DNA of 64,000 nt from Gynurincola endophyticus (GCF_003991195.1 NZ_RCWL01000002.1:186001-250000), one strand, 5' to 3'. Positions 19,843 to 28,613 are shown, numbered from the stretch's first letter. The notes: generated by a model from the letters alone, not told the origin. Program-made: numbers and translations.

Positions 19843-20733
19843 ATGAAAATTATTCATCAACTAACCTATATCTGTGTAGCAGTAGTTACTGTCTGCTCAG
19901 TACAAAGCTGTTCATCAAAAGAAGATTACCGTACAGTGGGTAACCCACCTACGGCTAACTTTACAGCAACACCTATTCAGGGAATGAATAACCGCTGGTT
20001 GATTACCGATTTAACACCCGGCGCATTCATTCATCAATGGACTTTAGGCGACGGTTCTGCCAGTTTTAACGGTAATCAGAAAGATACTGCCTATTATCCT
20101 GAGAGAGGCAGTTATTTGCTAAAGCTAAGAAGTTTTAATCAAGATGGCTTTGGCCTGGATTCAATTGAGATCGTAGTACCGGAAAACGATCCTGACCGTT
20201 GTGTAGGTATGCTGGCAAACTTAACAGGTTGCGACTTTAAAACCTGGGTATTGGATAATACCGCTCCAGGAGCATTATGGGTAGGAAGCCCTGAAGGACA
20301 ACAATGGTGGGCAAGCGGTGCCGGCGAACCTGGCGTGCGACCTTGCCTGTTCAACGACGAATATACTTTTAACATTAACGGTACTTATTCATTCGATAAC
20401 AAAGGTGATATCTGGGTAGACGAAGAAGGCGGTGCTGTATTCCCAGCCGATATGGCACCACTGGTAGGCTGTGCTCCGTTCAGTTCTATTCCTGCAAAAT
20501 ATGCTGCATGGGGAACGAATGCCGACCATAGATTTGCCATATCAGGAAACAGATTAAATATTACAGGATTAGGTGCTTTCGTAGGATTGTACAAAGCCGG
20601 TAACACTGCTATTGTAAGTGAGCCGGAAAATAGTAACTCCTATGAAATAGAATTCATATCAGCTACCAAAATCATATTGAAAAAAGCATATGACTGGGGC
20701 ACATGGAAGTTTACCTTAATCCCGAAAGATTAA
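19843..20733 (+). CDS. PKD-domain surface lipoprotein, probable glycan-binding protein of the PUL
   Basis: A 296-residue lipoprotein (lipobox S-V-Q-S-C, Cys23). A PKD-type beta-sandwich follows (about 33-112, with the diagnostic H-Q-W-T-L-G-D-G-S-A-S). The C-terminal domain (about 118-296) is rich in Trp, Gly and aromatic residues and has several Cys, and I cannot name its family. Position directly after susD and before two GH16 genes is typical of a SusE/SGBP-like binding protein that holds the polysaccharide at the surface. That role is inferred from location and architecture. No catalytic motif of a known glycoside hydrolase is visible. Confidence 0.75.
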   Translation: MKIIHQLTYICVAVVTVCSVQSCSSKEDYRTVGNPPTANFTATPIQGMNNRWLITDLTPGAFIHQWTLGDGSASFNGNQKDTAYYPERGSYLLKLRSFNQDGFGLDSIEIVVPENDPDRCVGMLANLTGCDFKTWVLDNTAPGALWVGSPEGQQWWASGAGEPGVRPCLFNDEYTFNINGTYSFDNKGDIWVDEEGGAVFPADMAPLVGCAPFSSIPAKYAAWGTNADHRFAISGNRLNITGLGAFVGLYKAGNTAIVSEPENSNSYEIEFISATKIILKKAYDWGTWKFTLIPKD

Positions 20734-20756
20734 TAACCAGAAGGTTTTGCCTTTCA

Positions 20757-21545
20757 ATGTTTAATATTATGTATAGACTATATTCTATTCTTTTGATGGC
20801 TGTTCTGTGCAATGCGTGTCAATCGACTGTGGAAAAAATTGTTTGGCAAGACGAATTTGACTATACAGGATTACCCGATAGCACTAAATGGAGTTATGAT
20901 GTGGGCGCGCATGGATGGGGCAATAACGAACTTCAGTTATATACAAAAGCCGATTCAATGAACGTTCAGGTAAAGGACGGTTTTTTACATATTACAGCTC
21001 GTTACGACAGCAGTAATCATCCGTCTTTTACTTCCGCCCGATTAACTTCAAAGAAAAAAGGTGATTGGAAATATGGTAAAATAGAGGTACGGGCTAAACT
21101 TCCTACAGGAAGAGGTATCTGGCCCGCCATCTGGATGTTACCAACCGATTGGGTATATGGAGGCTGGCCTCATAGCGGAGAAATTGATATCATGGAATAT
21201 GTAGGCTTCGAAAAAGATTCTTTATTCGGAACGGTTCATACCGGTGCCTATAACCATGTAATGCAAACGCATAAAGGTGAAGATATCTATCTGCCCAATG
21301 TCGCTGATACATTCAGAGTTTACCAGTTAAAGTGGTCTGAGAAAATGATTCAGATCGGCGTAGACAACCACTACTTTTTTGAGTTCGCCAACGAACACGA
21401 TGGTAGTGCTGCCTGGCCATTTGATCAGGCCTTTCACCTATTATTAAATGTCGCAGTAGGCGGTAACTGGGGAGGAAAACATGGTGTTGATACAAGCATC
21501 TTTCCTCAAACGCTGGTGATCGACTATGTTAGAATTTATCAATAA
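20757..21545 (+). CDS. GH16 beta-glucanase lipoprotein (laminarinase type)
   Basis: Endo-acting glycoside hydrolase family 16 enzyme of about 260 residues. The catalytic signature S-G-E-I-D-I-M-E is present; counted from ATG 20769, the nucleophile is Glu138, the assisting residue Asp140 and the acid/base Glu143, with the bulged ExDxxE form typical of laminarinases. W-G-N-N-E-L-Q and G-I-W-P-A-I-W-M-L-P also match the family. The lipobox L-C-N-A-C lies just after ATG 20769; ATG 20757 gives four more residues and cannot be excluded. An upstream in-frame ATG at 20703 would overlap the PKD gene and spoil the signal peptide. It is the fourth gene of the PUL operon and probably cuts beta-1,3- or mixed-linkage glucan at the cell surface. 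Confidence 0.92.
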   Translation: MFNIMYRLYSILLMAVLCNACQSTVEKIVWQDEFDYTGLPDSTKWSYDVGAHGWGNNELQLYTKADSMNVQVKDGFLHITARYDSSNHPSFTSARLTSKKKGDWKYGKIEVRAKLPTGRGIWPAIWMLPTDWVYGGWPHSGEIDIMEYVGFEKDSLFGTVHTGAYNHVMQTHKGEDIYLPNVADTFRVYQLKWSEKMIQIGVDNHYFFEFANEHDGSAAWPFDQAFHLLLNVAVGGNWGGKHGVDTSIFPQTLVIDYVRIYQ

Positions 21546-21551
21546 TTTATT

Positions 21552-22760
21552 ATGATCAGACTTAATTATATCTTCTCCGCACTGGTATTACTATTGGTAT
21601 TTACTTCTTGTGAAAAAGACAAAGAAGAAATAGAAGGTGTACCTGAACCGGGTATTGAAATAAAAGATGTCACAAAAGCCGAAGGTAACAGCGGTTTAAC
21701 TGATTTCGATTTCGAAGTAAGTTTCAACCGTGCTTTTAATATGGATATCACGATTCAATACACCGTTCATGATGGTACCGCTATCGGAGGTGAAGACTTC
21801 CAACCGGTCACCAACGGTACACTGGTAGTGCCCGCCGGTAGAACAAAAAGTTCTATCGTAGTAAAAGTAATCGGTGATGAAATCAGAGAAAATAATGAAA
21901 CCTTTACGGTTGAATTACTTTCTGCCAACTATGGAGTCATCACCAGAAAAACAGCCACCGGTACCATTGTAAATGATGATAGTAAAATTGAAATCGCTAC
22001 TACCGGATACAGTACTCCGATGAGTTATTCCGGCTATACATTAGCCTGGAATGATGAGTTTACGGATGGTTTTGATGCAAATATCTGGACCAATCAGAAC
22101 GGAAACGGTTGTCCTGAATTATGTGGCTGGGGAAATAATGAGCTAGAATACTACACTGCCAGAAGCGAAAACATTTATACACAACAAGGCAATCTGGTTA
22201 TCGAAGCGCGTCAGGAAAGATATCAGGGATTTGATTACACTTCGTCAAAAATCATCACCCGCGACAAAAAGTTCTTTAAATACGGTAGAATCGATATCAG
22301 AGCACAATTACCTTACGGACAAGGCATATGGCCGGCATTCTGGCTGATGCCGCAACATGAGGTATTCGGCGGATGGCCCAGCAGCGGTGAAATTGACATG
22401 ATGGAAATGGTCGGTAATACACCGAACCAGTCACATGGTACATTGCACTACGGCCCCGGACCTTCCTCTGTACACAGCACCTCCAGCTACACGCTTCCTT
22501 CAGGAATTTTACACGACGAATTCCATGTTTATTCATTAATCTGGAAAGAAGATGAAATCGTTTGGCTGGTGGATGATATTGAATTCAAGCGCATGACGCC
22601 GGCTGATTTAAATGGCCATCACTGGCCTTTTAACGAAGAGTTTTATATGATTATCAACTTTGCAATAGGTGGAAACTGGCCGGGCAATCCGAATGCCACC
22701 ACCGAGTTTCCGCAATGGTTAATAGTCGATTACGTGCGTTATTTTGCACCTAATCCATAA
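21552..22760 (+). CDS. Calx-beta plus GH16 beta-glucanase lipoprotein
   Basis: A 402-residue lipoprotein (lipobox V-F-T-S-C, Cys20). The Calx-beta domain (about 33-140, with D-G-T-A-I-G-G-E-D-F and E-N-N-E-T-F-T-V-E-L) is probably a spacer or a calcium-binding sandwich. The GH16 domain (about 155-400) has W-G-N-N-E-L-E-Y and the catalytic S-G-E-I-D-M-M-E, with nucleophile Glu280 and acid/base Glu285. It begins six bases after the first GH16 gene and ends the operon. Two different GH16 enzymes suggest stepwise or linkage-specific attack on one beta-glucan. No clear terminator is seen before the tRNA promoter. Confidence 0.92.
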   Translation: MIRLNYIFSALVLLLVFTSCEKDKEEIEGVPEPGIEIKDVTKAEGNSGLTDFDFEVSFNRAFNMDITIQYTVHDGTAIGGEDFQPVTNGTLVVPAGRTKSSIVVKVIGDEIRENNETFTVELLSANYGVITRKTATGTIVNDDSKIEIATTGYSTPMSYSGYTLAWNDEFTDGFDANIWTNQNGNGCPELCGWGNNELEYYTARSENIYTQQGNLVIEARQERYQGFDYTSSKIITRDKKFFKYGRIDIRAQLPYGQGIWPAFWLMPQHEVFGGWPSSGEIDMMEMVGNTPNQSHGTLHYGPGPSSVHSTSSYTLPSGILHDEFHVYSLIWKEDEIVWLVDDIEFKRMTPADLNGHHWPFNEEFYMIINFAIGGNWPGNPNATTEFPQWLIVDYVRYFAPNP

Positions 22761-22798
22761 AATTCACGCGGTAATTTTTTAAGTTATAAAAAAAATGA

Positions 22799-22806
22799 TA
22801 AATTTG
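22799..22806 (+). promoter_or_regulatory. -7 promoter element of the tRNA-Pro gene
   Basis: TAAATTTG is an exact TAnnTTTG match, 27 bases before the first base of the tRNA. Confidence 0.45.
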
Positions 22807-22833
22807 CACCCCGTTGCATCAGCAACCTGAGTT

Positions 22834-22907
22834 CGGGAAGTGGCGCAGCCCGGTAGCGCACTTGTATGGGGTGCAAGGGGTCGCAAGTTCAAATCTTGTC
22901 TTCCCGA
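22834..22907 (+). tRNA. tRNA-Pro (anticodon GGG)
   Basis: The cloverleaf folds by eye: acceptor stem CGGGAAG/CTTCCCG, D arm GCGC/GCGC, anticodon stem CTTGT/GCAAG around the loop ATGGGGT (anticodon GGG after U33), T stem GCAAG/CTTGT with loop TTCAAAT, discriminator A. CCA is not encoded. A UUCG-loop terminator follows within ten bases. Confidence 0.95.
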
Positions 22908-22913
22908 CAGAAA

Positions 22914-22943
22914 TTAAAAAAAGAGGCTTCGGCCTCTTTTTTT
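22914..22943 (+). terminator. terminator of the tRNA-Pro gene
   Basis: Stem AGAGGC/GCCTCT with a stable TTCG tetraloop, an A-run before it and a T-run after it. Confidence 0.92.
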
Positions 22944-23171
22944 ATTGTAACTATCTAGCCGCATACTACCGACTCTACCCGTTTTCCACAGGTTTCCCAA
23001 CCCGACTATCGCACTGATTAATTGATTACAATCTGATAATTCATATTTATCGCTATTTAAATATTTATTCTATAGTATTTATATTCATTTACCTGGTTTT
23101 AAATCCAGTTGCACAATAACTACGTAAATTATTATTCACGAAGTGCTTTTTAAAACTCTAAAGCCCACGAT

Positions 23172-24188
23172 ATGCAGGTAATTGAATCTTTAGTAAAAGA
23201 TATTAAATCTATCATTCAGCATTCAAGAGAAAACGCCATTCGCGCAGTTGATCACCAACGTACTTTAATGTACTGGCACATTGGCAAACGAATATTCGAA
23301 GAGGAACAAAACGGAAAAGACAGGGCAGATTATGGAACCTTTCTGATAAAATACTTATCTGAAAAATTACAACCAGAATATGGTACTAACTTTTCGTATC
23401 GCCAACTTAACTGGTATCGACAGTTTTATCGAACATTTCCAATTGTGAACACAGTGTGTTCACAATTGAGCTGGAGTCAATATAGATTACTTTTAACCCT
23501 TAAAAATCAAGATCAAAGAGACTTTTACATAGCAGAAGCTATTAAAAATAACTGGACTGTACGGCAATTAGAAAGACAGATCCATACCAGCCTCTATGAA
23601 CGGTTACTTTTAAGTAATGATAAGGAAAGTGTACTGGCTGTTGCAAGAAATGAAAAGCAGCCGTCTGATGCAAAAGAAATTATTAAAGACCCCATGTATC
23701 TTGAATTTCTCGGCTTAAAGAGAGAAGCCTCTTATTACGAACGGGAAATTGAGAGTGCAATTATCACAAATTTAAAAGATTTTTTACTGGAGCTTGGAAA
23801 TGGGTTTTCTTTCATGGCCCGTCAAAAAAGAATACATCTCGATGGAGACGACTTCTTTGTAGATCTCGTGTTTTACAATCGCCTGTTACAATGTTTTGTA
23901 ATTGTAGAAATTAAAACAACCCGACTTACACATCAGGATATCGGTCAGTTACAAATGTATATCAACTATCACGATCGTATTGAAAAGCTCCCACATGAAA
24001 ATCCTACAATCGGGATATTACTCTGCGCCAGTAAAAATGATGCAGTCGTAAGGTTTACTTTGCCAGAAAATCAAAAACAGTTGGTAGCCAGTCAATATCA
24101 ATTATACCTTCCTACAGAAAAACAACTACTCGATGAAATGACAAGAGGATTCGAACAATTTAACCATTCAACAACTTCCAAATCCTAA
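23172..24188 (+). CDS. YhcG-type PDDEXK nuclease-domain protein (DUF1016)
   Basis: A 338-residue protein of the YhcG family. The N-terminal DUF1016 part (about 5-155) has the typical A-R-S/N-run replaced by Y-W-H-I-G-K-R-I-F-E-E-E and L-S-W-S-Q-Y-R-L-L-L. The C-terminal PDDEXK-like nuclease fold (about 165-315) shows F-F-V-D-L-V-F-Y-N and I-V-E-I-K-T, giving Asp231, Glu246 and Lys248 as the expected catalytic set. Such genes are patchily distributed and often sit in variable islands; a restriction-related or defence role has been suggested but is not established. It stands alone next to a tRNA gene. The coding sequence contains an almost perfect 29-base palindrome (23440-23468). Confidence 0.85.
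   Translation: MQVIESLVKDIKSIIQHSRENAIRAVDHQRTLMYWHIGKRIFEEEQNGKDRADYGTFLIKYLSEKLQPEYGTNFSYRQLNWYRQFYRTFPIVNTVCSQLSWSQYRLLLTLKNQDQRDFYIAEAIKNNWTVRQLERQIHTSLYERLLLSNDKESVLAVARNEKQPSDAKEIIKDPMYLEFLGLKREASYYEREIESAIITNLKDFLLELGNGFSFMARQKRIHLDGDDFFVDLVFYNRLLQCFVIVEIKTTRLTHQDIGQLQMYINYHDRIEKLPHENPTIGILLCASKNDAVVRFTLPENQKQLVASQYQLYLPTEKQLLDEMTRGFEQFNHSTTSKS
23440..23468. repeat. 29-base perfect palindrome inside the YhcG gene
   Basis: Arms CAATTGTGAACACA (23440-23453) and TGTGTTCACAATTG (23455-23468) are exact reverse complements around a single G. It lies in the coding region just before the L-S-W-S motif. Confidence 0.7.
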
Positions 24189-24292
24189 TATTATTGAAAT
24201 GATGAATTATTGAAAAAACAATGAATCAATACAATACTTTGTATCTCTCAAGATATTGTCTTCGCTGGCTATTCTCTAAAAAATCATTCTTC

Positions 24293-25048
24293 TCAGGGTA
24301 ATTGTCCTAAACGCTCTTTAACCAACAGTCTATGAGTTTTTGAAATGGGAATTTTTGATGTATCACTTAATAACAATAAGCCGCCGTCTTCTTTCAGAAA
24401 GCTTTTGACATATCTTGAATTCACTAAATGTGACTGATGTGTTCGGATAAATCCATACGATTCTAACATTACTGCGAATGTTTTTAATGTTCTGGATACT
24501 AACAGCCTCTCCCCTGTATCTAAAAAAACATAACAGTAATTATTGGATGCTTCAAAACGTACAACAGCTGTAATGGGTTCATATCTTATTTCATCCTGTA
24601 AGGGTAATGCCAGTTTTTTCTGTTCCGGACTACCCGCAGCGAGAAAATCCAATAAATTATCCAATTGTTTGTTTTTCTTCTTTTGACGTATTCTGTCAAA
24701 AGCCTTTAATATAGCTGCCGCTAAATCATCTTTTGTTACCGGTTTTAATAAATAATCCAGTGCAGAGAATTTTATCGCCTGAATTCCATAATGATCATAA
24801 GCCGTAATAAATATGATCTCAAAATAAATTTCAGGCAAACGTCTTAACAGATCAAATGCCGTATGGTCTTTTAGCTGAATATCCAGTAGTACCAGCTCCG
24901 GTTGATGAAATAAAATAGCCTCCTGAGCACTTACAATGTCCATAGCGGTAGCTACTATTACTACATCCGGAATATTTACGCTCACAAGACGTTGTAAATG
25001 TTCCAGATTATTTATTTCATCTTCAACTATAATTGTTTTGATAGGCAT
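24293..25048 (-). CDS. LytTR-family response regulator
   Basis: A 251-residue regulator. The receiver domain (about 3-120) has V-E-D-E near residue 10, phosphoacceptor Asp56 in L-V-L-L-D-I-Q-L, and K-P-V-T-K-D-D. The LytTR DNA-binding domain (about 150-250) shows F-E-A-S-N-N-Y-C-Y-V-F, then R-T-H-Q-S-H-L-V-N and I-P-I-S-K-T-H-R. It is the last gene of a leftward three-gene operon, eight bases after the LytS-type kinase gene. It ends in TGA, one of the few clear uses of TGA as a stop in this window. Target genes are not evident from the sequence. Confidence 0.93.
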   Translation of the reverse strand: MPIKTIIVEDEINNLEHLQRLVSVNIPDVVIVATAMDIVSAQEAILFHQPELVLLDIQLKDHTAFDLLRRLPEIYFEIIFITAYDHYGIQAIKFSALDYLLKPVTKDDLAAAILKAFDRIRQKKKNKQLDNLLDFLAAGSPEQKKLALPLQDEIRYEPITAVVRFEASNNYCYVFLDTGERLLVSRTLKTFAVMLESYGFIRTHQSHLVNSRYVKSFLKEDGGLLLLSDTSKIPISKTHRLLVKERLGQLP

Positions 25049-25056
25049 AATAGCTT

Positions 25057-26850
25057 TTAATTAAACCACTTTTTTAAATTTATTTCTACTGTTGTACCGT
25101 TTGAATCAGAGTGTACCTGATAACTCACCACCGGATAACCATACATTTCATTTAAAAAATATACTCTTTTCTTTAATACATCCAGCCCCCACCCTTTTGC
25201 TATATCCGATTGTTCTTTGGCCTTTATTCCCTTTCCATTATCATTTACGATAAAAGTTAGTGTTTGGTCTGATTGAACCGCTTTCAACAATATTAAACCT
25301 TCTCTATCTAAAGAACTGACTCCATGTTTTACGGCATTCTCAACAAAAGGCTGTAACAACATTACCGGTATTTCTGTATTAGCCGTATTAATTTTTTTAT
25401 CTACTTCAATTCGAAATTTAAAAGAAGTACGCAATTGTTCCATTTCAAGATATGATTGCAGAATGTTCAGCTCATCTTCCAGGCTGATCATTTCCTGCTG
25501 ACTATTAGCCAGTATCGTTCTGGTTAACACAGAAAAACGCTGCAGGTAAAGAGAAGCATTTTCCAGATCACCTTTACCTATCAGGTTTTGTATCGCACTC
25601 AATGCATTGAATAAAAAGTGAGGATTCAACTGATCCTGCAAGCTTCGGAGTTGCAAAGTGTTCAACTGTTTTTCCAATTCTACCTGCTTTAATTTTCGTT
25701 TATTTCGTCTATAATAAAAATAAAAAAACAATACAATAGCTAGAATCACCAGAAGAGATACAGGTAAAATTTCCCTGAATGTCCACTTTCTCAATAATAC
25801 AGGCACCGGTTGAATTTCAAATGGAATTTTCAAAATCCACTTATCAAAATCCGGATAATGAAAATAATAGGTACTTCCTAACAACAAATTGAACTTACCT
25901 GGTTTGTTCAGAAAATATGAAGGTATTTTTATTGTTGATTCATTGAAGTAACTATTTATTTCGACAGTATCCTCTACACCTTTTATATTTCTTACCAGTT
26001 TAGCTGTATAAGGAAAAGTAATTTCCTGGTCTCTCAGGTCAAAAATAAAACTCTCATATTCTTTATCGCCGGGCAATCGTAAGTTTTTCAAAACACCGGT
26101 CAGGCTGTCTTTTTCTGTAGCATAACCATTCTTGATCATGCCTGCATCAAAATATCCATTTGTTCCCATTGCATTATTCTCCTTAAAATAAATTCTGGAC
26201 TGTGCCACTCTTAATTTAGGATATCTTGGCCAGTTTAAAACAATACTTCCGGCGTCTTGTAATGTTTTTTTATGTCTCACTTCCAATAACAGATAATTGC
26301 CAGGATGCAAAAATGTTCCCAGGTCAGCATAAGTGTAACCGTTTTCCGGTATTGTTTTGAAAGTGGTGAACTGCGACCATCCTCGTATTACTGTATCTTC
26401 ATTCAAAACAAGCCTGTACTCATATTGAGCAGCATTGCTTTTGTTTATTCCCAGGGCAATTACGTGCACAGCAGATGAATCGTATATATTCGTTGAAGTA
26501 TATTGTTTATCCAGCACTCTTACCGGATAACCTGAATGTGCTGTTGTTGAACGTTTAAAACGAAGCCCTATTCCTGCTATGGTATTTATTTTTCCCAGCG
26601 GCGATGCACCGTTAAACAAATCATCGGCGAAAGGTCTGAATTCACCGGATGAAGACTCAAACGACCAAAAAAACTTTTCTTTCAGATAATAGTAATTATC
26701 ATAACTAAAACTATCCGCATGATTATATAAAATATGAAATTGAAAATACGGTTCAGCTGATGAAATACGTGATTCCTGAGCTATACCATAATGCGGTAAG
26801 CTCAGGAACAAGATCAATAACCACTCTTTATTGATTTTTCTAATATTCAT
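25057..26850 (-). CDS. LytS/YehU-type membrane histidine kinase
   Basis: A 597-residue kinase with a signal sequence (1-24, ending I-A-Q) and a large beta-rich periplasmic sensor (about 30-355) of unassigned family. One membrane helix (about 363-385) is followed by a His_kinase domain with Q-L-N-P-H-F-L-F-N-A-L (His411), and by a HATPase domain with P-V-M-L-L-Q-P-F-V-E-N-A-V-K-H-G and D-N-G-K-G-I. It pairs with the LytTR regulator eight bases downstream. The TlpA-like gene lies 12 bases upstream in the same operon. The sensor ligand is unknown. Confidence 0.92.
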   Translation of the reverse strand: MNIRKINKEWLLILFLSLPHYGIAQESRISSAEPYFQFHILYNHADSFSYDNYYYLKEKFFWSFESSSGEFRPFADDLFNGASPLGKINTIAGIGLRFKRSTTAHSGYPVRVLDKQYTSTNIYDSSAVHVIALGINKSNAAQYEYRLVLNEDTVIRGWSQFTTFKTIPENGYTYADLGTFLHPGNYLLLEVRHKKTLQDAGSIVLNWPRYPKLRVAQSRIYFKENNAMGTNGYFDAGMIKNGYATEKDSLTGVLKNLRLPGDKEYESFIFDLRDQEITFPYTAKLVRNIKGVEDTVEINSYFNESTIKIPSYFLNKPGKFNLLLGSTYYFHYPDFDKWILKIPFEIQPVPVLLRKWTFREILPVSLLVILAIVLFFYFYYRRNKRKLKQVELEKQLNTLQLRSLQDQLNPHFLFNALSAIQNLIGKGDLENASLYLQRFSVLTRTILANSQQEMISLEDELNILQSYLEMEQLRTSFKFRIEVDKKINTANTEIPVMLLQPFVENAVKHGVSSLDREGLILLKAVQSDQTLTFIVNDNGKGIKAKEQSDIAKGWGLDVLKKRVYFLNEMYGYPVVSYQVHSDSNGTTVEINLKKWFN

Positions 26851-26862
26851 TACTGAAATTTA

Positions 26863-27987
26863 CTAATTATTCTGTTTAGGCATTTTGTTTTCCATTACAG
26901 ACAACAATGATCCTTTTCCATACCCTGACCACCGGTGCACAATTTTCCCATCCGGATCAATCAGTACAAAAGTGGGGTATCCCTGCACGCCGTATTTAAG
27001 AACGGTTTCACTATGACCGGAATTACCATCCCACAATACAGGCCACGAAGGTTGGTCACGATAAATACCAGCCAGCCAGGTAGATCTTGACGCGTCTGCA
27101 TTAAAAGTTAATAATGATAATTGATTTTCATATTTAACTGCTACCGCCTTGAGTTCATCTTTTGAAAGTATGCAAGGGCCACAATAAGTAGTAGAAAAGT
27201 TAATCAATACAAATTGACCTTTGTAATCAGAGAGTTGATATTGTTTCCCCGAAGAATCGATTGCCTTAAAGTTCCATGACATCTCTCCGGTTTTCAGCGG
27301 CATGCCTACTTTCAGAAAGGTGGCGATTGTTTTGGCATAACGGCTTTCTCTGAAGGGAGTTTTCAGTTGATTGTACAAACTATGCAAAGTAGAGGAATCT
27401 AAACTGAAGCGATAAAAAAACAATTGCCTCAGACCAGCATATGAATTAATATTTTTATCAATAAACGTACGCTTAATGATATCCATGGTATCATCTATTT
27501 TCCGGATCTGATTCCAGATATTCTTCTGCAATTCCGGATTCTCATCCTTGTTCATAAGAGGTACTACAATATTCACCAGACTGTCTCTTGAAACGGAAAA
27601 ACCAGCGGTTTTCTTCCGGAGAATATTATCCGTATCCTGAATACCAGATCCGGTAATACTAATGTAATAAGGCATTTCCTTTGCTGCTCCCTTTATCACT
27701 ACATGCTCATTTCCCATCAGAAGGTTACAATAGTAAAACTGGTTGCCTACTATGGTATACACCCATAAAGCATAAGGAACATCATCAAAAGAACCGTAAA
27801 AATTGAAGGATTTGTTTTTTAGCACGGTACTATCCAGTACCTGATCGGCTTCAATATCTTTCAGATAAAAAACAGTTCCGTCATCAAAACCGGTTAGATG
27901 CGCTTCTATACGGTACTGAGCCGATAGAAAAAACGGAAGAAAAAGAATACAACAAGAAAGAATTAAGGATTTCATTTTTTTATTCAA
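26863..27987 (-). CDS. TlpA-like thioredoxin-fold lipoprotein/periplasmic protein with DUF4369-type N-terminus
   Basis: A 374-residue exported protein (signal peptide about 1-23, ending F-L-S-A-Q). The N-terminal beta domain (about 25-125) resembles DUF4369, the middle is helical, and the thioredoxin domain (about 235-370) carries C-G-P-C with Cys269 and Cys272, plus a cis-Pro motif G-V-Q-G-Y-P-T-F. It probably acts as a periplasmic thiol-disulfide reductase. It is the first gene of an operon with the LytS kinase and LytTR regulator, so a link between envelope redox state and that regulator is possible but inferred. An alternative start is Met5. Confidence 0.88.
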   Translation of the reverse strand: MNKKMKSLILSCCILFLPFFLSAQYRIEAHLTGFDDGTVFYLKDIEADQVLDSTVLKNKSFNFYGSFDDVPYALWVYTIVGNQFYYCNLLMGNEHVVIKGAAKEMPYYISITGSGIQDTDNILRKKTAGFSVSRDSLVNIVVPLMNKDENPELQKNIWNQIRKIDDTMDIIKRTFIDKNINSYAGLRQLFFYRFSLDSSTLHSLYNQLKTPFRESRYAKTIATFLKVGMPLKTGEMSWNFKAIDSSGKQYQLSDYKGQFVLINFSTTYCGPCILSKDELKAVAVKYENQLSLLTFNADASRSTWLAGIYRDQPSWPVLWDGNSGHSETVLKYGVQGYPTFVLIDPDGKIVHRWSGYGKGSLLSVMENKMPKQNN

Positions 27988-28039
27988 AAATGAAATGATG
28001 CGGGCTAATTATCAAACTACAATGAGAATCCGGGCAATA

Positions 28040-28597
28040 CTAATGAGAATCCGGGCTTTGTTGATCGTCAACCTGTGTATTTAGTGGCTCATCCATCGAT
28101 TGTTTGAAAGTAAACTTCTTTTGGGTTACATAACTGAAAGAAACCACAATAACCGTAGTAATGATTTTAGCAACGGTTGGATAGATATTTAAATATTCAA
28201 CGAAAAACTTGATAAATACATAGTTTAACAGAATACAAATCACCACCAGCAATAGATAACGGAACAGCTGCGTCTGGCCTTTTAAAGCTGAACCCGGAAA
28301 AACTATATACCTGTTTAAAAGGAATCCCGTAGGAAAGCTGATCAGAAAAGCAATGAAAATCGCCGCAATATGGGGTTCAAAAGCATAAAAACCCAGATCC
28401 AGGATTTCTTTTTTTAAGATGAAATTATAAGCAACAAAGTAGATAAAGATGTCTAACAAAGTATTTGTTCCGCCGCAAACAGCGTATCTGAACGTTTGCA
28501 AAGGCATTAACCGCCGGAACGGTGGATAAAAAAAATCTATAAAACTTATAACCCAATCTTTCACTCTATTGCTTTTAAAGTGCACGAAATTAAGCAT
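28040..28597 (-). CDS. GtrA-family membrane protein
   Basis: A 185-residue protein with four predicted membrane helices (about 38-60, 74-98, 105-127 and 135-158). It includes the family motif F-R-Y-A-V-C-G-G-T-N-T-L-L-D near residue 36. GtrA-type proteins are thought to help flip polyprenyl-phosphate sugars or modify cell-envelope glycans. No glycosyltransferase gene is adjacent, so the substrate cannot be inferred. It ends in TAG and is divergent from argS with 33 bases between the starts. Confidence 0.85.
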   Translation of the reverse strand: MLNFVHFKSNRVKDWVISFIDFFYPPFRRLMPLQTFRYAVCGGTNTLLDIFIYFVAYNFILKKEILDLGFYAFEPHIAAIFIAFLISFPTGFLLNRYIVFPGSALKGQTQLFRYLLLVVICILLNYVFIKFFVEYLNIYPTVAKIITTVIVVSFSYVTQKKFTFKQSMDEPLNTQVDDQQSPDSH

Positions 28598-28613
28598 TTT
28601 AACGGGTAATTCT

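Noticed and set aside
22814-23017. Small open frame across the tRNA-Pro gene
   Set aside because: It simply reads through the tRNA and its terminator.
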